Assembly: GCF_900105615.1 (NCBI RefSeq)
Contig: NZ_LT630003.1
Location: 1,116,001-1,180,000, forward strand
Origin: Lacrimispora sphenoides JCM 1415
GTDB taxonomy: Bacteria; Bacillota; Clostridia; Lachnospirales; Lachnospiraceae
Length of the DNA: 64,000 nt
Direction of reading: 5' to 3'
The position numbers were made by a program, and so were the translations under genes. Of the stretch, positions 49,944-58,533 are shown one piece after another. The notes beneath the pieces are model-generated. The model searched no databases. It was given only the letters and a program-made list of their open reading frames with translations, and was not told the DNA's origin. How positions within the stretch are numbered: position 1 is the stretch's first letter; each line of letters begins with the position of its first letter.

Positions 49944-50985
49944 TGAAAATACTCAAAAGGCGGTTGCTTCTGCATCCGCCGTTTTCCGCAGTTATCCCTT
50001 TTTTATGAATAATTACATATGGTGCAAGGAGCTTCTGCTGAAAAGAAAGAACCCGGAACACGCTGCAGAAGCGGTAGAGCTTGGGATCCGGCATGCGAAA
50101 ATGCTGAACCTGGATGCTTATTTGCTTCCGGTCGTTTATATAGACTGGATGCTGCCGGAGGCTATTGATGAATTTAAAAATCAGGGGATCCCGGAATGGG
50201 TTCTTCTGGAATCCATGAAGGATATTGAAATCTGGATTAAGGTTTACCGTAGATACCATGGGGATAAGGTTGGCCTTGATCAGATTGAGTGGGTGTTCCG
50301 GTCCGTTTCCGGCAGGGTGCGTCGGTTTGGCAGCCTGCAGTTTGAGGAGGTGACTTATGAATTACCCTTCCTGATTTATAAAAACAGGCAGACCGGCGAA
50401 TATAAGGCTTTGGCATGTCCTGGACTTAAAGTAGATCAGGATGGTTATTTTTCGGGGACCAATGGCAGAAATTTAAACAGGGAGTCCGAAACATATGTAA
50501 AGGTTCTGAAAGAAACGGTGACTGGTTTTTCGCCGGATCTTAAGCAGGGAGTGCTTGAGATGGAGAAAGCGGTAACGCTTAATTTGTCTGACTGGGAGCT
50601 TAAACTGGCTCCGGGAGAAAAGGCGGTAGCAGTTCACATTCCGGAAGGGGCAGACCTTTCTCCCGATAAAATTGATTCTGCTTTGGAAACGGCAAAAGAA
50701 TATTATTCAGGAAGCCTTCTAGTCTGTGACAGCTGGCTGCTGGATCCTCATCTGGAGGCTATTCTGCCGGAGAAAAGCCGGATCATAAGTTTTATGAAGC
50801 GTTTTTACAAAATGCCCTTAAAGACGGAACAGCCCCAGATTCTGGAACGGGTTATGGGGTTTGATTGTTCTATGGAAAAACTGGAGAATTACCCATGCAG
50901 CACCTCGCTGCAAATCTCGTTAAAAAAATATCTTCTTGGAGGGAAGGAGATGTTTACCACAGCAGGCTTTCTGCCGTGGAAATGA
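49921..50985 (+). CDS. Acyltransferase-like protein (DUF5596/GNAT_C-like)
   Basis: A 354-residue protein. The first half is helical (AAEAVELGIRHAKMLNLDAYL) and the second half contains EVTYELPFLIYKNRQTGEYK, AVAVHIPEGADLSPDKIDSA and a C-terminal STSLQISLKKYLLGG. This resembles acyltransferase-domain proteins with a divergent GNAT-like C terminus found in sugar operons. It overlaps the preceding gene by 23 bases, with AGTGAGG rather far (13 bases) from the ATG, which suggests translational coupling. The identification is tentative and the acceptor is unknown. Confidence 0.55.
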   Translation: MIRHNIFSENTQKAVASASAVFRSYPFFMNNYIWCKELLLKRKNPEHAAEAVELGIRHAKMLNLDAYLLPVVYIDWMLPEAIDEFKNQGIPEWVLLESMKDIEIWIKVYRRYHGDKVGLDQIEWVFRSVSGRVRRFGSLQFEEVTYELPFLIYKNRQTGEYKALACPGLKVDQDGYFSGTNGRNLNRESETYVKVLKETVTGFSPDLKQGVLEMEKAVTLNLSDWELKLAPGEKAVAVHIPEGADLSPDKIDSALETAKEYYSGSLLVCDSWLLDPHLEAILPEKSRIISFMKRFYKMPLKTEQPQILERVMGFDCSMEKLENYPCSTSLQISLKKYLLGGKEMFTTAGFLPWK

Positions 50986-51007
50986 AACATATATGGAGGA
51001 GGGCATC

Positions 51008-51949
51008 ATGAAAGGATATTATGCAGGATTGGATATTGGCGGAACCAATGGAAGGCTTAAAATCTGCGGTTCGGATGGAGAGGTACTTGGAGAATTTACA
51101 GCACCGGGCTGCAGCCTCAATACGGATGGGGCGGAGAAAAGCCGGCTTCGATACCGGGATCTGGTACTTCCGGCCCTTCAAGAACTTCATCTGGATCCGG
51201 GCTTCTGCCTGGGCATCTGTGTTGCAGCCAGCGGGATCGATTCTCCGTCGGATGAGCATGATTGCAGGTCCAGCTTTGAGGAGATGGGATTTCCTCATGA
51301 AAGGCTGCTGGTGTTAAATGACTGCGAGGTCTTTCTTCACATGACAGAGGATCCGGCTTTGGTAGTCATATCAGGGACCGGTTCGGTATGCTTTGGGAGA
51401 GATAAAAAAGGAAGTATCTATCGGACCGGCGGCTGGAATCACATCATTAGCGACGAGGGAAGCGGGTTTGACATGGGGCTAAAAACCTTAAAAGCAGTAG
51501 GAGATGATCTGTCCGGACGAATCAAATGTCCCGTTCTCACACCACTTATTATTAAGGAGACAGGGCTTGATACGCTGGAAAAAATAGATGATTTTATTAA
51601 TGCCAATCTTATGGAAAAGTCTGAGATCGCCAGATTATCCTTGTTTGCATATCAGGCGGCAGCCCTTGGTGATCATGAAGCCGTTCGCATTCACCGGGAA
51701 TGCGGGGATGCCTTGTGGGGGCTTATTCGGGATACGAAAGCAAAGATGGCTGGAAAGAGTCTTAAGGACAAGTTAAACCTCTGGCTCTGGGGCAGTGTTC
51801 TGGTTAAAAATGATATAATCCGGAGTATGGTGGAAGAGAAGGTCCGGGTAGGACTGCCGGGCACTGAGACCGGGATACCGGAGATGAGTGCGCTGGATAC
51901 GGCTCTTAAGGCTGCCAGGGCGCAGGAAACTGAAAGAAGAACTTTATAA
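51008..51949 (+). CDS. BadF/BadG/BcrA/BcrD-type ATPase, probable amino-sugar kinase
   Basis: A 313-residue ASKHA-fold protein. The N-terminal phosphate-binding motif is GLDIGGTNGRLKICGSDG, a second is VVISGTGSVCFGRDK, and GGWNHIISDEGSGFDMGL follows, a pattern typical of N-acetylglucosamine kinases and related BadF/BadG proteins. GGAGGAGGG precedes the ATG at 51008. It is the last gene of the ABC operon and would phosphorylate the monosaccharide released in the cytoplasm; GlcNAc or a related sugar is possible. Confidence 0.8.
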   Translation: MKGYYAGLDIGGTNGRLKICGSDGEVLGEFTAPGCSLNTDGAEKSRLRYRDLVLPALQELHLDPGFCLGICVAASGIDSPSDEHDCRSSFEEMGFPHERLLVLNDCEVFLHMTEDPALVVISGTGSVCFGRDKKGSIYRTGGWNHIISDEGSGFDMGLKTLKAVGDDLSGRIKCPVLTPLIIKETGLDTLEKIDDFINANLMEKSEIARLSLFAYQAAALGDHEAVRIHRECGDALWGLIRDTKAKMAGKSLKDKLNLWLWGSVLVKNDIIRSMVEEKVRVGLPGTETGIPEMSALDTALKAARAQETERRTL

Positions 51950-51984
51950 AATGTTGAAAGATATAGGTTTCACTGAATCTTAAA

Positions 51985-52022
51985 AAACGGTGCCAGGATT
52001 TGTTTCCTGACACCGTTTCTTT
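51985..52022. terminator. Terminator between the kinase gene and hppA
   Basis: AAACGGTGCCAGGA (51985-51998) pairs with TCCTGACACCGTTT (52005-52018) with one mismatch; A and T runs on both sides suit two convergent operons. Confidence 0.85.
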
Positions 52023-52073
52023 AGTCTGTGCGCGGCGGTCTGCCACGATTATATTAAGTCCTGCCGTTATCAA

Positions 52074-54161
52074 TCAGAACAGGGAAAATGCCAAAAACAA
52101 GGAAGACATCAAAGAAGCTACCAGAGAAACCACCGTTATCTGTGTATTGATGGACGGGCCAGCCGTATCCTTGAAGGGGTCACCCACCGTATCCCCTACT
52201 ACAGCAGCCTTATGGGCTTCACTTCCTTTTCCTCCATTTCCTCCGGCCTCAATGTATTTCTTTGCATTATCCCACAGCCCTCCGGAATTGCTCATAAACA
52301 GGGCGAGCAGGAGACCGCTGATAATGTTGCCTGCAAGGTATCCTCCGACGGATTCAACACCGCCTACAAACCCGACCACAATGGTCACGAGAATGCTGAC
52401 GAGTCCGGCAGGAATCAGTTCCTTTAATGCACCATTGGTAGCAATATCAATGCATTTGTCATACTCCGGTACCACTCCCGGCTTGCCTTCCTTAAGTCCC
52501 TTGATTTCCCTGAACTGACGGTGGATTTCCGATACCATTCTCTGTGCATTGCGGTCTACCCCAAGCATCAGCATAGCAGAGAATATAGCCGGAACGGAAG
52601 CTCCTACCAGCATTCCGAAAAATACTGTGGGATTAATAATATCAAATCCGGTAAGTACTGTAGTACCGGCCGCATCGTTTACCTCACTCATAAATGCACC
52701 AAGCAAGGAGATAATGGTCAATCCGGCTGCCGCAATGGCAAATCCTTTTGTTACCGCCTTTACTGTATTTCCGGCGCTGTCAAGCGAGTCTGTGATTTCA
52801 AGTGCTTCATCTCCCAGATCGCCCATTTCCACAAGTCCTCTGGCATTATCGGCAATTGGACCATAGGCATCATTGGAGATGATCATACCGACGATGGAAA
52901 GCATTCCAACTGCGGCCATAGAAATTCCAAACATTCCTGCAGTAGGATCCTCAGGAGCGATGGAAGCGCAAAGGTTATAGGAAATCATGGCGGAGATACC
53001 GATTCCCACCATAGCAGGCAGTACACTTAAAAAACCATAGGAAACACCGGAAAGAATGGTGAATGCAGGTCCTGACTCAGAGGCCTTTGCAACATTACGT
53101 ACAGGTTTTTTATTATCGTTTGTAAAGTAATCACTGGTAATTCCTATAATGACACCAACAAATAAGCCTATAGCCGTTGCTCCCCAGATGCGCCAGTCAA
53201 ACTGAAACACGATTGTTGCCCCGGCAGTAAGTACGGCAAATATGCCGGTGGTAATATAAGTACTCATATTAAGAGCCATGGTAGGATCGCCCTTTTTTCC
53301 CATACGGGCGGCCATAACTCCTATGATCGAAGATAAAAGTCCCAGAGAAGCGTAGCAGAATACCATGGCTGCATAGTCCACGCCTATCTTTTTGCCAAGA
53401 GCGATCGCCATAACCAGGGCGGATACTGTGGAAGCCACGTTAGAATCAAACAGATCCGCGCCCATTCCGGCAACATCTCCTACATTATCTCCAACATTAT
53501 CGGCAATTACCGCCGGATTTCTGGGATCATCCTCAGGGATCCCAAGTTCTACCTTCCCAACAAGGTCTGCACTGATATCTGCGGTCTTTGTAAAAATACC
53601 GCCGCCTGCCTTGGCAAATAAAGCAAGGGAGCTGGCACCAAAGCTAAAGCCCAACAGTGCAACGGAATCTCCGCTGATCATCATAACAAGAGTCACACCT
53701 AAAAGTGAGCTTCCCACGACTGCCATTCCCATAACGGCACCGCCACGGAAGGCAGACAGAAAAGAAGGCTTTAAGCCGCCTCTCTGAGCTGCTTCAGCCG
53801 TCTTAATGTTGGCTATAGTAGCTACCTGGATTCCTATTTTACCAGCGACGGCAGAAAAAACAGTTCCGCATAGGTATGCCAGAACAATGGTAAGGTTATG
53901 TAAAACCGTGCCCCCGCTCCAGATCGGAGCCGGAAGGAACAGAAAAATCAGAAGCGCAGCTCCCGCACAAAACTTTGATAAAACAATGTATTCTTTTTTT
54001 AAAAATGTATTTGCCCCCTGTCTGATGTAGCTTCCAACCTCTTTCACCCGTTGATTTGAAGATGGCTGTGCAGATACCCAGCGGTACAACCACACTGCAA
54101 AAGCAAACGCAAAAATAGAAACAAGAATGGAAATGATTAGAAATAAGCTTAAATTACCCAT
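52074..54161 (-). CDS. hppA: Membrane-bound proton-pumping pyrophosphatase
   Basis: A 695-residue protein with about 16 hydrophobic helices, the H+/Na+-translocating pyrophosphatase family. The PPi-binding loops are seen in GIFTKTADISADLVGKVE, IPEDDPRNPAVIADNVGDNV and GDTVGDPFKDTAGPS. The segment AGNTVKAVTKG has Lys where K+-dependent enzymes have Ala (GNTTAA), which indicates a K+-independent, H+-pumping enzyme. It couples hydrolysis of biosynthetic PPi to a membrane gradient and complements the Rnf complex in this anaerobe. GGAGG lies 11 bases before the ATG. It is divergent from the EF-G-like gene. Confidence 0.95.
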   Translation of the reverse strand: MGNLSLFLIISILVSIFAFAFAVWLYRWVSAQPSSNQRVKEVGSYIRQGANTFLKKEYIVLSKFCAGAALLIFLFLPAPIWSGGTVLHNLTIVLAYLCGTVFSAVAGKIGIQVATIANIKTAEAAQRGGLKPSFLSAFRGGAVMGMAVVGSSLLGVTLVMMISGDSVALLGFSFGASSLALFAKAGGGIFTKTADISADLVGKVELGIPEDDPRNPAVIADNVGDNVGDVAGMGADLFDSNVASTVSALVMAIALGKKIGVDYAAMVFCYASLGLLSSIIGVMAARMGKKGDPTMALNMSTYITTGIFAVLTAGATIVFQFDWRIWGATAIGLFVGVIIGITSDYFTNDNKKPVRNVAKASESGPAFTILSGVSYGFLSVLPAMVGIGISAMISYNLCASIAPEDPTAGMFGISMAAVGMLSIVGMIISNDAYGPIADNARGLVEMGDLGDEALEITDSLDSAGNTVKAVTKGFAIAAAGLTIISLLGAFMSEVNDAAGTTVLTGFDIINPTVFFGMLVGASVPAIFSAMLMLGVDRNAQRMVSEIHRQFREIKGLKEGKPGVVPEYDKCIDIATNGALKELIPAGLVSILVTIVVGFVGGVESVGGYLAGNIISGLLLALFMSNSGGLWDNAKKYIEAGGNGGKGSEAHKAAVVGDTVGDPFKDTAGPSINTQITVVSLVASLMSSLFLAFSLF

Positions 54162-54219
54162 AACACCATTAACCTCCTACTTTCTTCAGTTTGAAAAATT
54201 TGCTATTATTTCATTGTAT

Positions 54220-54247
54220 ATTTTATCACGATTTTTGTATATTTCAA
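54220..54247 (-). promoter_or_regulatory. hppA promoter
   Basis: On the minus strand TTGAAA (54247-54242), 16 bp, and an extended -10 box TG-A-TAAAAT (TAAAAT at 54225-54220). Confidence 0.55.
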
Positions 54248-54340
54248 CTCGGATGTTGTTAAGATTGTATAAAAATTTTGTCGACTTTCATAACAGTAAC
54301 CGCTTCTTTTATTGAATTGGGATATGTATAAAAAATATTT

Positions 54341-54353
54341 GTGCAAATTGCAC
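54341..54353. repeat. 13-base inverted repeat upstream of the EF-G-like gene
   Basis: GTGCAA-A-TTGCAC, with perfect 6-bp arms, ends seven bases before the -35 box at 54361. A regulator site is possible. Confidence 0.4.
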
Positions 54354-54360
54354 CTTTTGC

Positions 54361-54389
54361 TTGCAATTATAAGACATTTTTAGTAAAAT
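54361..54389 (+). promoter_or_regulatory. Promoter of the EF-G-like gene
   Basis: TTGCAA (54361-54366), 17 bp, TAAAAT (54384-54389); AGGAGG and the ATG follow within 40 bases. Confidence 0.65.
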
Positions 54390-54427
54390 ATCGTTATAGA
54401 CTTAAATACCGAACAGGAGGAATGTTT

Positions 54428-56530
54428 ATGAACGTGTATGGAACCAAACAGATCCGTAACGTCGCCTTACTTGGGCACGGGGGCGCCGGTAAAACCACCC
54501 TGGCAGAGGCTATGGCGTTGATTACCGGAGCCATCAGCAGAATGGGAAAAGTTACCGATGGCAATACCATCAGCGATTATGACAAAGAAGAGATTAAGAG
54601 ACAATTCTCCATCTCTACTACCCTGATTCCTTTGGAGTATAAAGGAGAGGATGGCCCCATCAAGATCAACCTGCTTGATACTCCCGGATATTTTGATTTT
54701 GTTGGCGAAGTGGAAGAGGCCATCAGTGTTGCGGATGCAGCAGTAATAGTTGTGAATTGTAAGGCAGGTATTGAAGTTGGAACATTAAAGGCGTGGGAAC
54801 TCTGCGAAAAGTACAAGCTTCCCAGACTTTTCTTTGTGACAAATATGGATGACGACCATGCAAGTTTCCGTGAATTGTTATTAAAGCTTGATAAAGAGTT
54901 CGGAAGAAAGATTGCGCCGTTCCACCTCCCGATTCGTGAAAACGAAAAGTTCGTAGGTTTTGTTAATATTGTTAAAATGGCAGGCCGGCGTTTTACTGTC
55001 AACAGTGATTATGAAGAATGTGAGATTCCTGAATATAGCCAGAAGAACCTGGGAATAGCCCGTGAAGCTCTTATGGAGGCCGTGGCAGAAACCAGCGAGG
55101 AATATATGGAACGCTATTTCTCCGGTGATGAGTTTACCCTTGATGAGATTTCTTCAGCCCTTCGGGAACATGTGATAAAAGGAAATATCGTTCCGGTCAT
55201 GCTTGGTTCCGGAATTAACGCCCAGGGCGCCAAGATGGTGCTTCAGGCTATAGATAAGTATTTTCCGTCCCCCGACTATTTTGAGTGCATCGGCGTGGAT
55301 ATTTCCACGGGTGAGCGCTTTACAGCGAAGTATAACGATCATGTGTCCTTATCAGCCCGTGTGTTTAAGACGATTGTGGATCCGTTTATCGGAAAGTATT
55401 CCCTGTTAAAGATTTGTACCGGCACCTTAAAGCCTGATTCCGCCATTTATAACGTGAATAAGGATACAGAGGAAAAGGTCGGGAAACTATATGTGTTAAG
55501 AGGGAAAGAGGCCATTGAAGTTACGGAATTAAAAGCAGGAGATATCGGAGCCGTGTCAAAGCTTAACGTGACGCAGACCGGTGATACCATAGCTCTCCGC
55601 TCTGCACCGATCGTCTATCATAAACCGGAGATATCCACACCATATACGTATATGCGTTATAAGACCAAGACAAAGGGCGACGAAGATAAGGTTTCAAGCG
55701 CTCTGGCAAAGCTGACGGAAGAGGATTGGACCTTAAAGGCAGTCACTGATACGGAAAACCGCCAGTCTCTCCTTTATGGCATCGGTGACCAGCAGCTGGA
55801 GGTGGTTGTAAGCAAATTATTAAACCGCTATAAGGTTGACATTGAACTGAGTAAACCGAAATTTGCCTTCCGGGAAACCCTTCGTAAGAAAGTGGAGGTC
55901 CAGGGTAAGTATAAGAAACAGTCCGGCGGACATGGACAGTACGGCGACGTAAAGATGTCCTTTGAACCTTCCGGGGATTTAGAAACTCCTTATGTATTTG
56001 CTGAAAGCGTATTTGGCGGAGCTGTACCAAGAAACTATTTCCCGGCAGTTGAAAAGGGAATCGCCGAGTGCGTCTTAAAAGGACCGCTTGCCGCTTATCC
56101 GGTAGTGGGATTAAAGGCTACGCTGACCGACGGTTCTTACCATCCGGTTGACTCTTCAGAGCTGGCCTTTAAGATGGCTGCAACCATGGCCTTTAAAAAA
56201 GGCTTTATGGATGCAAATCCGGTTCTGCTTGAACCGATCGCATTCCTTAAGGTTACGGTACCGGATAAATTTACCGGAGATGTTATGGGAGATTTAAACC
56301 GCAGGAGAGGCCGCGTTCTGGGAATGAATTCCAACCATAGCGGAAAGCAGGTCATTGAGGCAGATGTGCCTATGTCTGAACTGTTTGGCTATAATACGGA
56401 TCTGCGCTCCATGACCGGAGGCATCGGAACCTATGAATATGAATTCAGCCGCTATGAACTGGCTCCGGGAGATGTGCAGAAGAGAGAAGTAGAAGAAAGA
56501 GCATCAAAGATTGATAGGATGGAAATTTAA
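54428..56530 (+). CDS. Elongation factor G paralogue with altered GTPase motifs
   Basis: A 700-residue protein with the EF-G domain order. The G1 loop is GHGGAGKTT. Switch II reads LLDTPGYFDF, with Tyr in place of the catalytic His of EF-G and EF-Tu (DTPGHVDF). The G4 motif, NKMD in EF-G, is here TNMD in FFVTNMDDD. Domains II to V follow, with QSGGHGQYGDVKM and the C-terminal MTGGIGTYEYEFSRYE. The ATG at 54428 lies seven bases after AGGAGG; an ATG six bases earlier is too close to it. This belongs to a known group of EF-G-like proteins with Tyr in switch II; it is not the housekeeping EF-G and may act in stress or ribosome recycling. Confidence 0.88.
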   Translation: MNVYGTKQIRNVALLGHGGAGKTTLAEAMALITGAISRMGKVTDGNTISDYDKEEIKRQFSISTTLIPLEYKGEDGPIKINLLDTPGYFDFVGEVEEAISVADAAVIVVNCKAGIEVGTLKAWELCEKYKLPRLFFVTNMDDDHASFRELLLKLDKEFGRKIAPFHLPIRENEKFVGFVNIVKMAGRRFTVNSDYEECEIPEYSQKNLGIAREALMEAVAETSEEYMERYFSGDEFTLDEISSALREHVIKGNIVPVMLGSGINAQGAKMVLQAIDKYFPSPDYFECIGVDISTGERFTAKYNDHVSLSARVFKTIVDPFIGKYSLLKICTGTLKPDSAIYNVNKDTEEKVGKLYVLRGKEAIEVTELKAGDIGAVSKLNVTQTGDTIALRSAPIVYHKPEISTPYTYMRYKTKTKGDEDKVSSALAKLTEEDWTLKAVTDTENRQSLLYGIGDQQLEVVVSKLLNRYKVDIELSKPKFAFRETLRKKVEVQGKYKKQSGGHGQYGDVKMSFEPSGDLETPYVFAESVFGGAVPRNYFPAVEKGIAECVLKGPLAAYPVVGLKATLTDGSYHPVDSSELAFKMAATMAFKKGFMDANPVLLEPIAFLKVTVPDKFTGDVMGDLNRRRGRVLGMNSNHSGKQVIEADVPMSELFGYNTDLRSMTGGIGTYEYEFSRYELAPGDVQKREVEERASKIDRMEI

Positions 56531-56540
56531 ATAAGTCATA

Positions 56541-56590
56541 GGAAAACCCATTGCAGCGCCTGCTTGTATGCCCTGCAATGGGGTTTTCTT
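56541..56590 (+). terminator. Terminator of the EF-G-like gene
   Basis: GGAAAACCCATTGCAG (56541-56556) pairs with CTGCAATGGGGTTTTC (56573-56588) with one bulged base and a 16-base loop, followed by TT. Confidence 0.85.
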
Positions 56591-56853
56591 ATTACTGCCT
56601 GAATATCGTCCGGTACAAGGCTTGATCTCATAAGCATTCCTACTTTTGGTCAGATAAACTATTTCTTGCATTATACGGAAATGACTTTTGGGTGTCAACG
56701 ATTAAAAGGAATAAATTCTAATGTTAAGTTAAGGATAAATAATATGAAATAAAACCATTTGAAACTAAGTTAAATTGGAAAAATAGTAAGGGAGAAAAGT
56801 GATTTTTCAAATGATTAGTGCAATAAGAAAAATACAGATTGCGAGAGAAGAAA

Positions 56854-56867
56854 ACTAATATATTAGT
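56854..56867. promoter_or_regulatory. Palindromic operator candidate, copy 1
   Basis: ACTAATATATTAGT is a perfect 14-bp palindrome in the 589-bp AT-rich gap before the permease gene. The identical sequence recurs at 57011-57024. The gap contains no gene that I could support. Confidence 0.5.
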
Positions 56868-57009
56868 GTGGAGTTCGACATTATTATTACGGTTTCGACG
56901 TTGTGAAAATGTAAAATAAATCAAGGTTAAAACATAATATTTTGTAATAAATAACTAAATAAATAACATAAAAACTGGGAATATCCCCGTATACAATCTA
57001 ATATTTTAG

Positions 57010-57025
57010 TACTAATATATTAGTA
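57010..57025. promoter_or_regulatory. Palindromic operator candidate, copy 2
   Basis: TACTAATATATTAGTA, a perfect 16-bp palindrome containing copy 1's 14-mer, lies 95 bases before the permease start and 13 bases after a TACAAT -10-like box (56992-56997). The FCD-type GntR regulator at the end of this operon is the likely binder. Confidence 0.55.
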
Positions 57026-57119
57026 TAAACGGCGATTTACTGCCGCTTAAGGGGTGGCGGGAGGCTTAGACGGCTTTCCGCAGGTTTCTATAAACTTTAT
57101 TTTTTAAAGGAGGGTTCAT

Positions 57120-58463
57120 ATGAACGTCAATGTTTTCATCGGCATTATCATGATTCTGTCTTTCCTGGGCATGGTATGGTATTGTGTAAAAGGGCTAAAC
57201 CTCATGGTGGGATTTGCAGTCATGGCAACTTTCTGGACAGCGCTTGCGTTGGTGGGAAATTCTATTTCACCCAATTCCGCTATGGAAGGCAAGTCGTTTA
57301 TTGATGTACTGACCTACGTTTATGCGGATGGTCCGGCCGGATATGCAAAATCTATCCTGGTCAACGTATTCTTCGGAGCATTCTTCGGCAGAGTTCTGGT
57401 AGAAACAGGAATTGCATCAACACTTATCCGTAAGGTTGTTGAGCTGGGCGGAGATAAACCGAGGATCACCATGGGATTGTTGTGTATCGTTACGGCAATT
57501 ATCTTTATGTCTATGACAGGGATTGGTCCTGTAATCTCCATTGCAGTTATCGTGCTTCCGATCATGCTGTCCCTGGGTGTGCCGGCACCTGTTGCCATGT
57601 TCAGCTTTATGGGATCCATTATGGCCGGCATCTTTGGCAATATTGTGAATTTCAAACAGTATCAGACGATTTATGCAGGCTTTAACCCTGCTGCGGAAAA
57701 CTATACTTACAATGATTATTTCCAGATGGGCGTTATCTGTATGGTAGTTGCGCTGGTGGTGGTGCTGATCGTAGCCAATCTTTTCATGAGCAAGAAGGCG
57801 GCTCATGCCTGGGCGGCAAAATCTTTTACTGTAAGCGATAATGCTCCTGCCATTTCCTGGATTTCTGTCATTCTTCCGGTTCTGGGTGTTGTAATCTTTC
57901 AGATTCCAATTATCCTTGGATTCTGCCTTGCCGGTATTTATGCACTGATAACCACTGGAAAGCTGAAAGGAACATATTCCGATATCTGCCGGCTTTTTGC
58001 TAAGCTGTTTACCGATGGTTCCATTGATGTTGCTCCTATGATCGGCTTTTTGCTTACCCTGTCCATGTTCAACAACGCTGCTGCATATGCCGCACCGTAT
58101 TTTACTGCGATTCTGGGAGGCTTTGTTCCGAGGAGCGCTTTGATCCTTGCTCTTATTTTTGCAATCCTGACTCCTCTTGGCTTCTTTAGAGGTCCTTTGA
58201 ACCTTGTTGGATGCGGAACTGCAATTCTGGCGGTTGTCATTGCCGCACTTCCGGACGCACCTGTTGCATTCTTATATCCTCTGTTTGCTATCACAACCAT
58301 TGCACCGCAGCATCTGGATATCACCCAGTCCTGGGTAGCCTGGGGCTTTGGCTATACAAAGGTTTCGACAAAAGATTATATGAAGATGTCCATACCCACA
58401 GGATGGATCGTCGGCTTTATCTGCTGTATTCTTGCCTTTGTCCTTTACGGTGGTTTAATGTAA
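57120..58463 (+). CDS. Transporter with about 12 membrane helices, ion transporter superfamily-like
   Basis: A 447-residue very hydrophobic protein. Conserved-looking features are GFFRGPLNLVGCGTA and PQHLDITQSWVAWGFGYTKV near the C terminus and an internal MTGIGPVISIAVIVLPIM. The architecture recalls GntP/CitMHS-type carboxylate or amino-acid-derivative permeases. AAAGGAGGG precedes the ATG. It heads an operon with a hydantoinase/oxoprolinase-like gene, so a cyclic amide or small organic acid is a possible substrate (inference). Confidence 0.75.
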   Translation: MNVNVFIGIIMILSFLGMVWYCVKGLNLMVGFAVMATFWTALALVGNSISPNSAMEGKSFIDVLTYVYADGPAGYAKSILVNVFFGAFFGRVLVETGIASTLIRKVVELGGDKPRITMGLLCIVTAIIFMSMTGIGPVISIAVIVLPIMLSLGVPAPVAMFSFMGSIMAGIFGNIVNFKQYQTIYAGFNPAAENYTYNDYFQMGVICMVVALVVVLIVANLFMSKKAAHAWAAKSFTVSDNAPAISWISVILPVLGVVIFQIPIILGFCLAGIYALITTGKLKGTYSDICRLFAKLFTDGSIDVAPMIGFLLTLSMFNNAAAYAAPYFTAILGGFVPRSALILALIFAILTPLGFFRGPLNLVGCGTAILAVVIAALPDAPVAFLYPLFAITTIAPQHLDITQSWVAWGFGYTKVSTKDYMKMSIPTGWIVGFICCILAFVLYGGLM

Positions 58464-58482
58464 TATCATATGAAATAAATAC

Positions 58483-58515
58483 GGAACTGGCAGAGAATAC
58501 TGCCAGTTCCCTCTT
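58483..58515 (+). terminator. Intercistronic hairpin after the transporter gene
   Basis: GGAACTGGCAG (58483-58493) pairs perfectly with CTGCCAGTTCC (58500-58510) with a 6-base loop, followed by CTCTTT. It may partly attenuate the downstream genes. Confidence 0.7.
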
Positions 58516-58533
58516 TAGAAAGGAATGGTCATA

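Noticed and set aside
52000..53030. Long plus-strand frames opposite hppA
   Set aside because: They are antisense shadows of a highly conserved gene; their composition mirrors the hppA codons.
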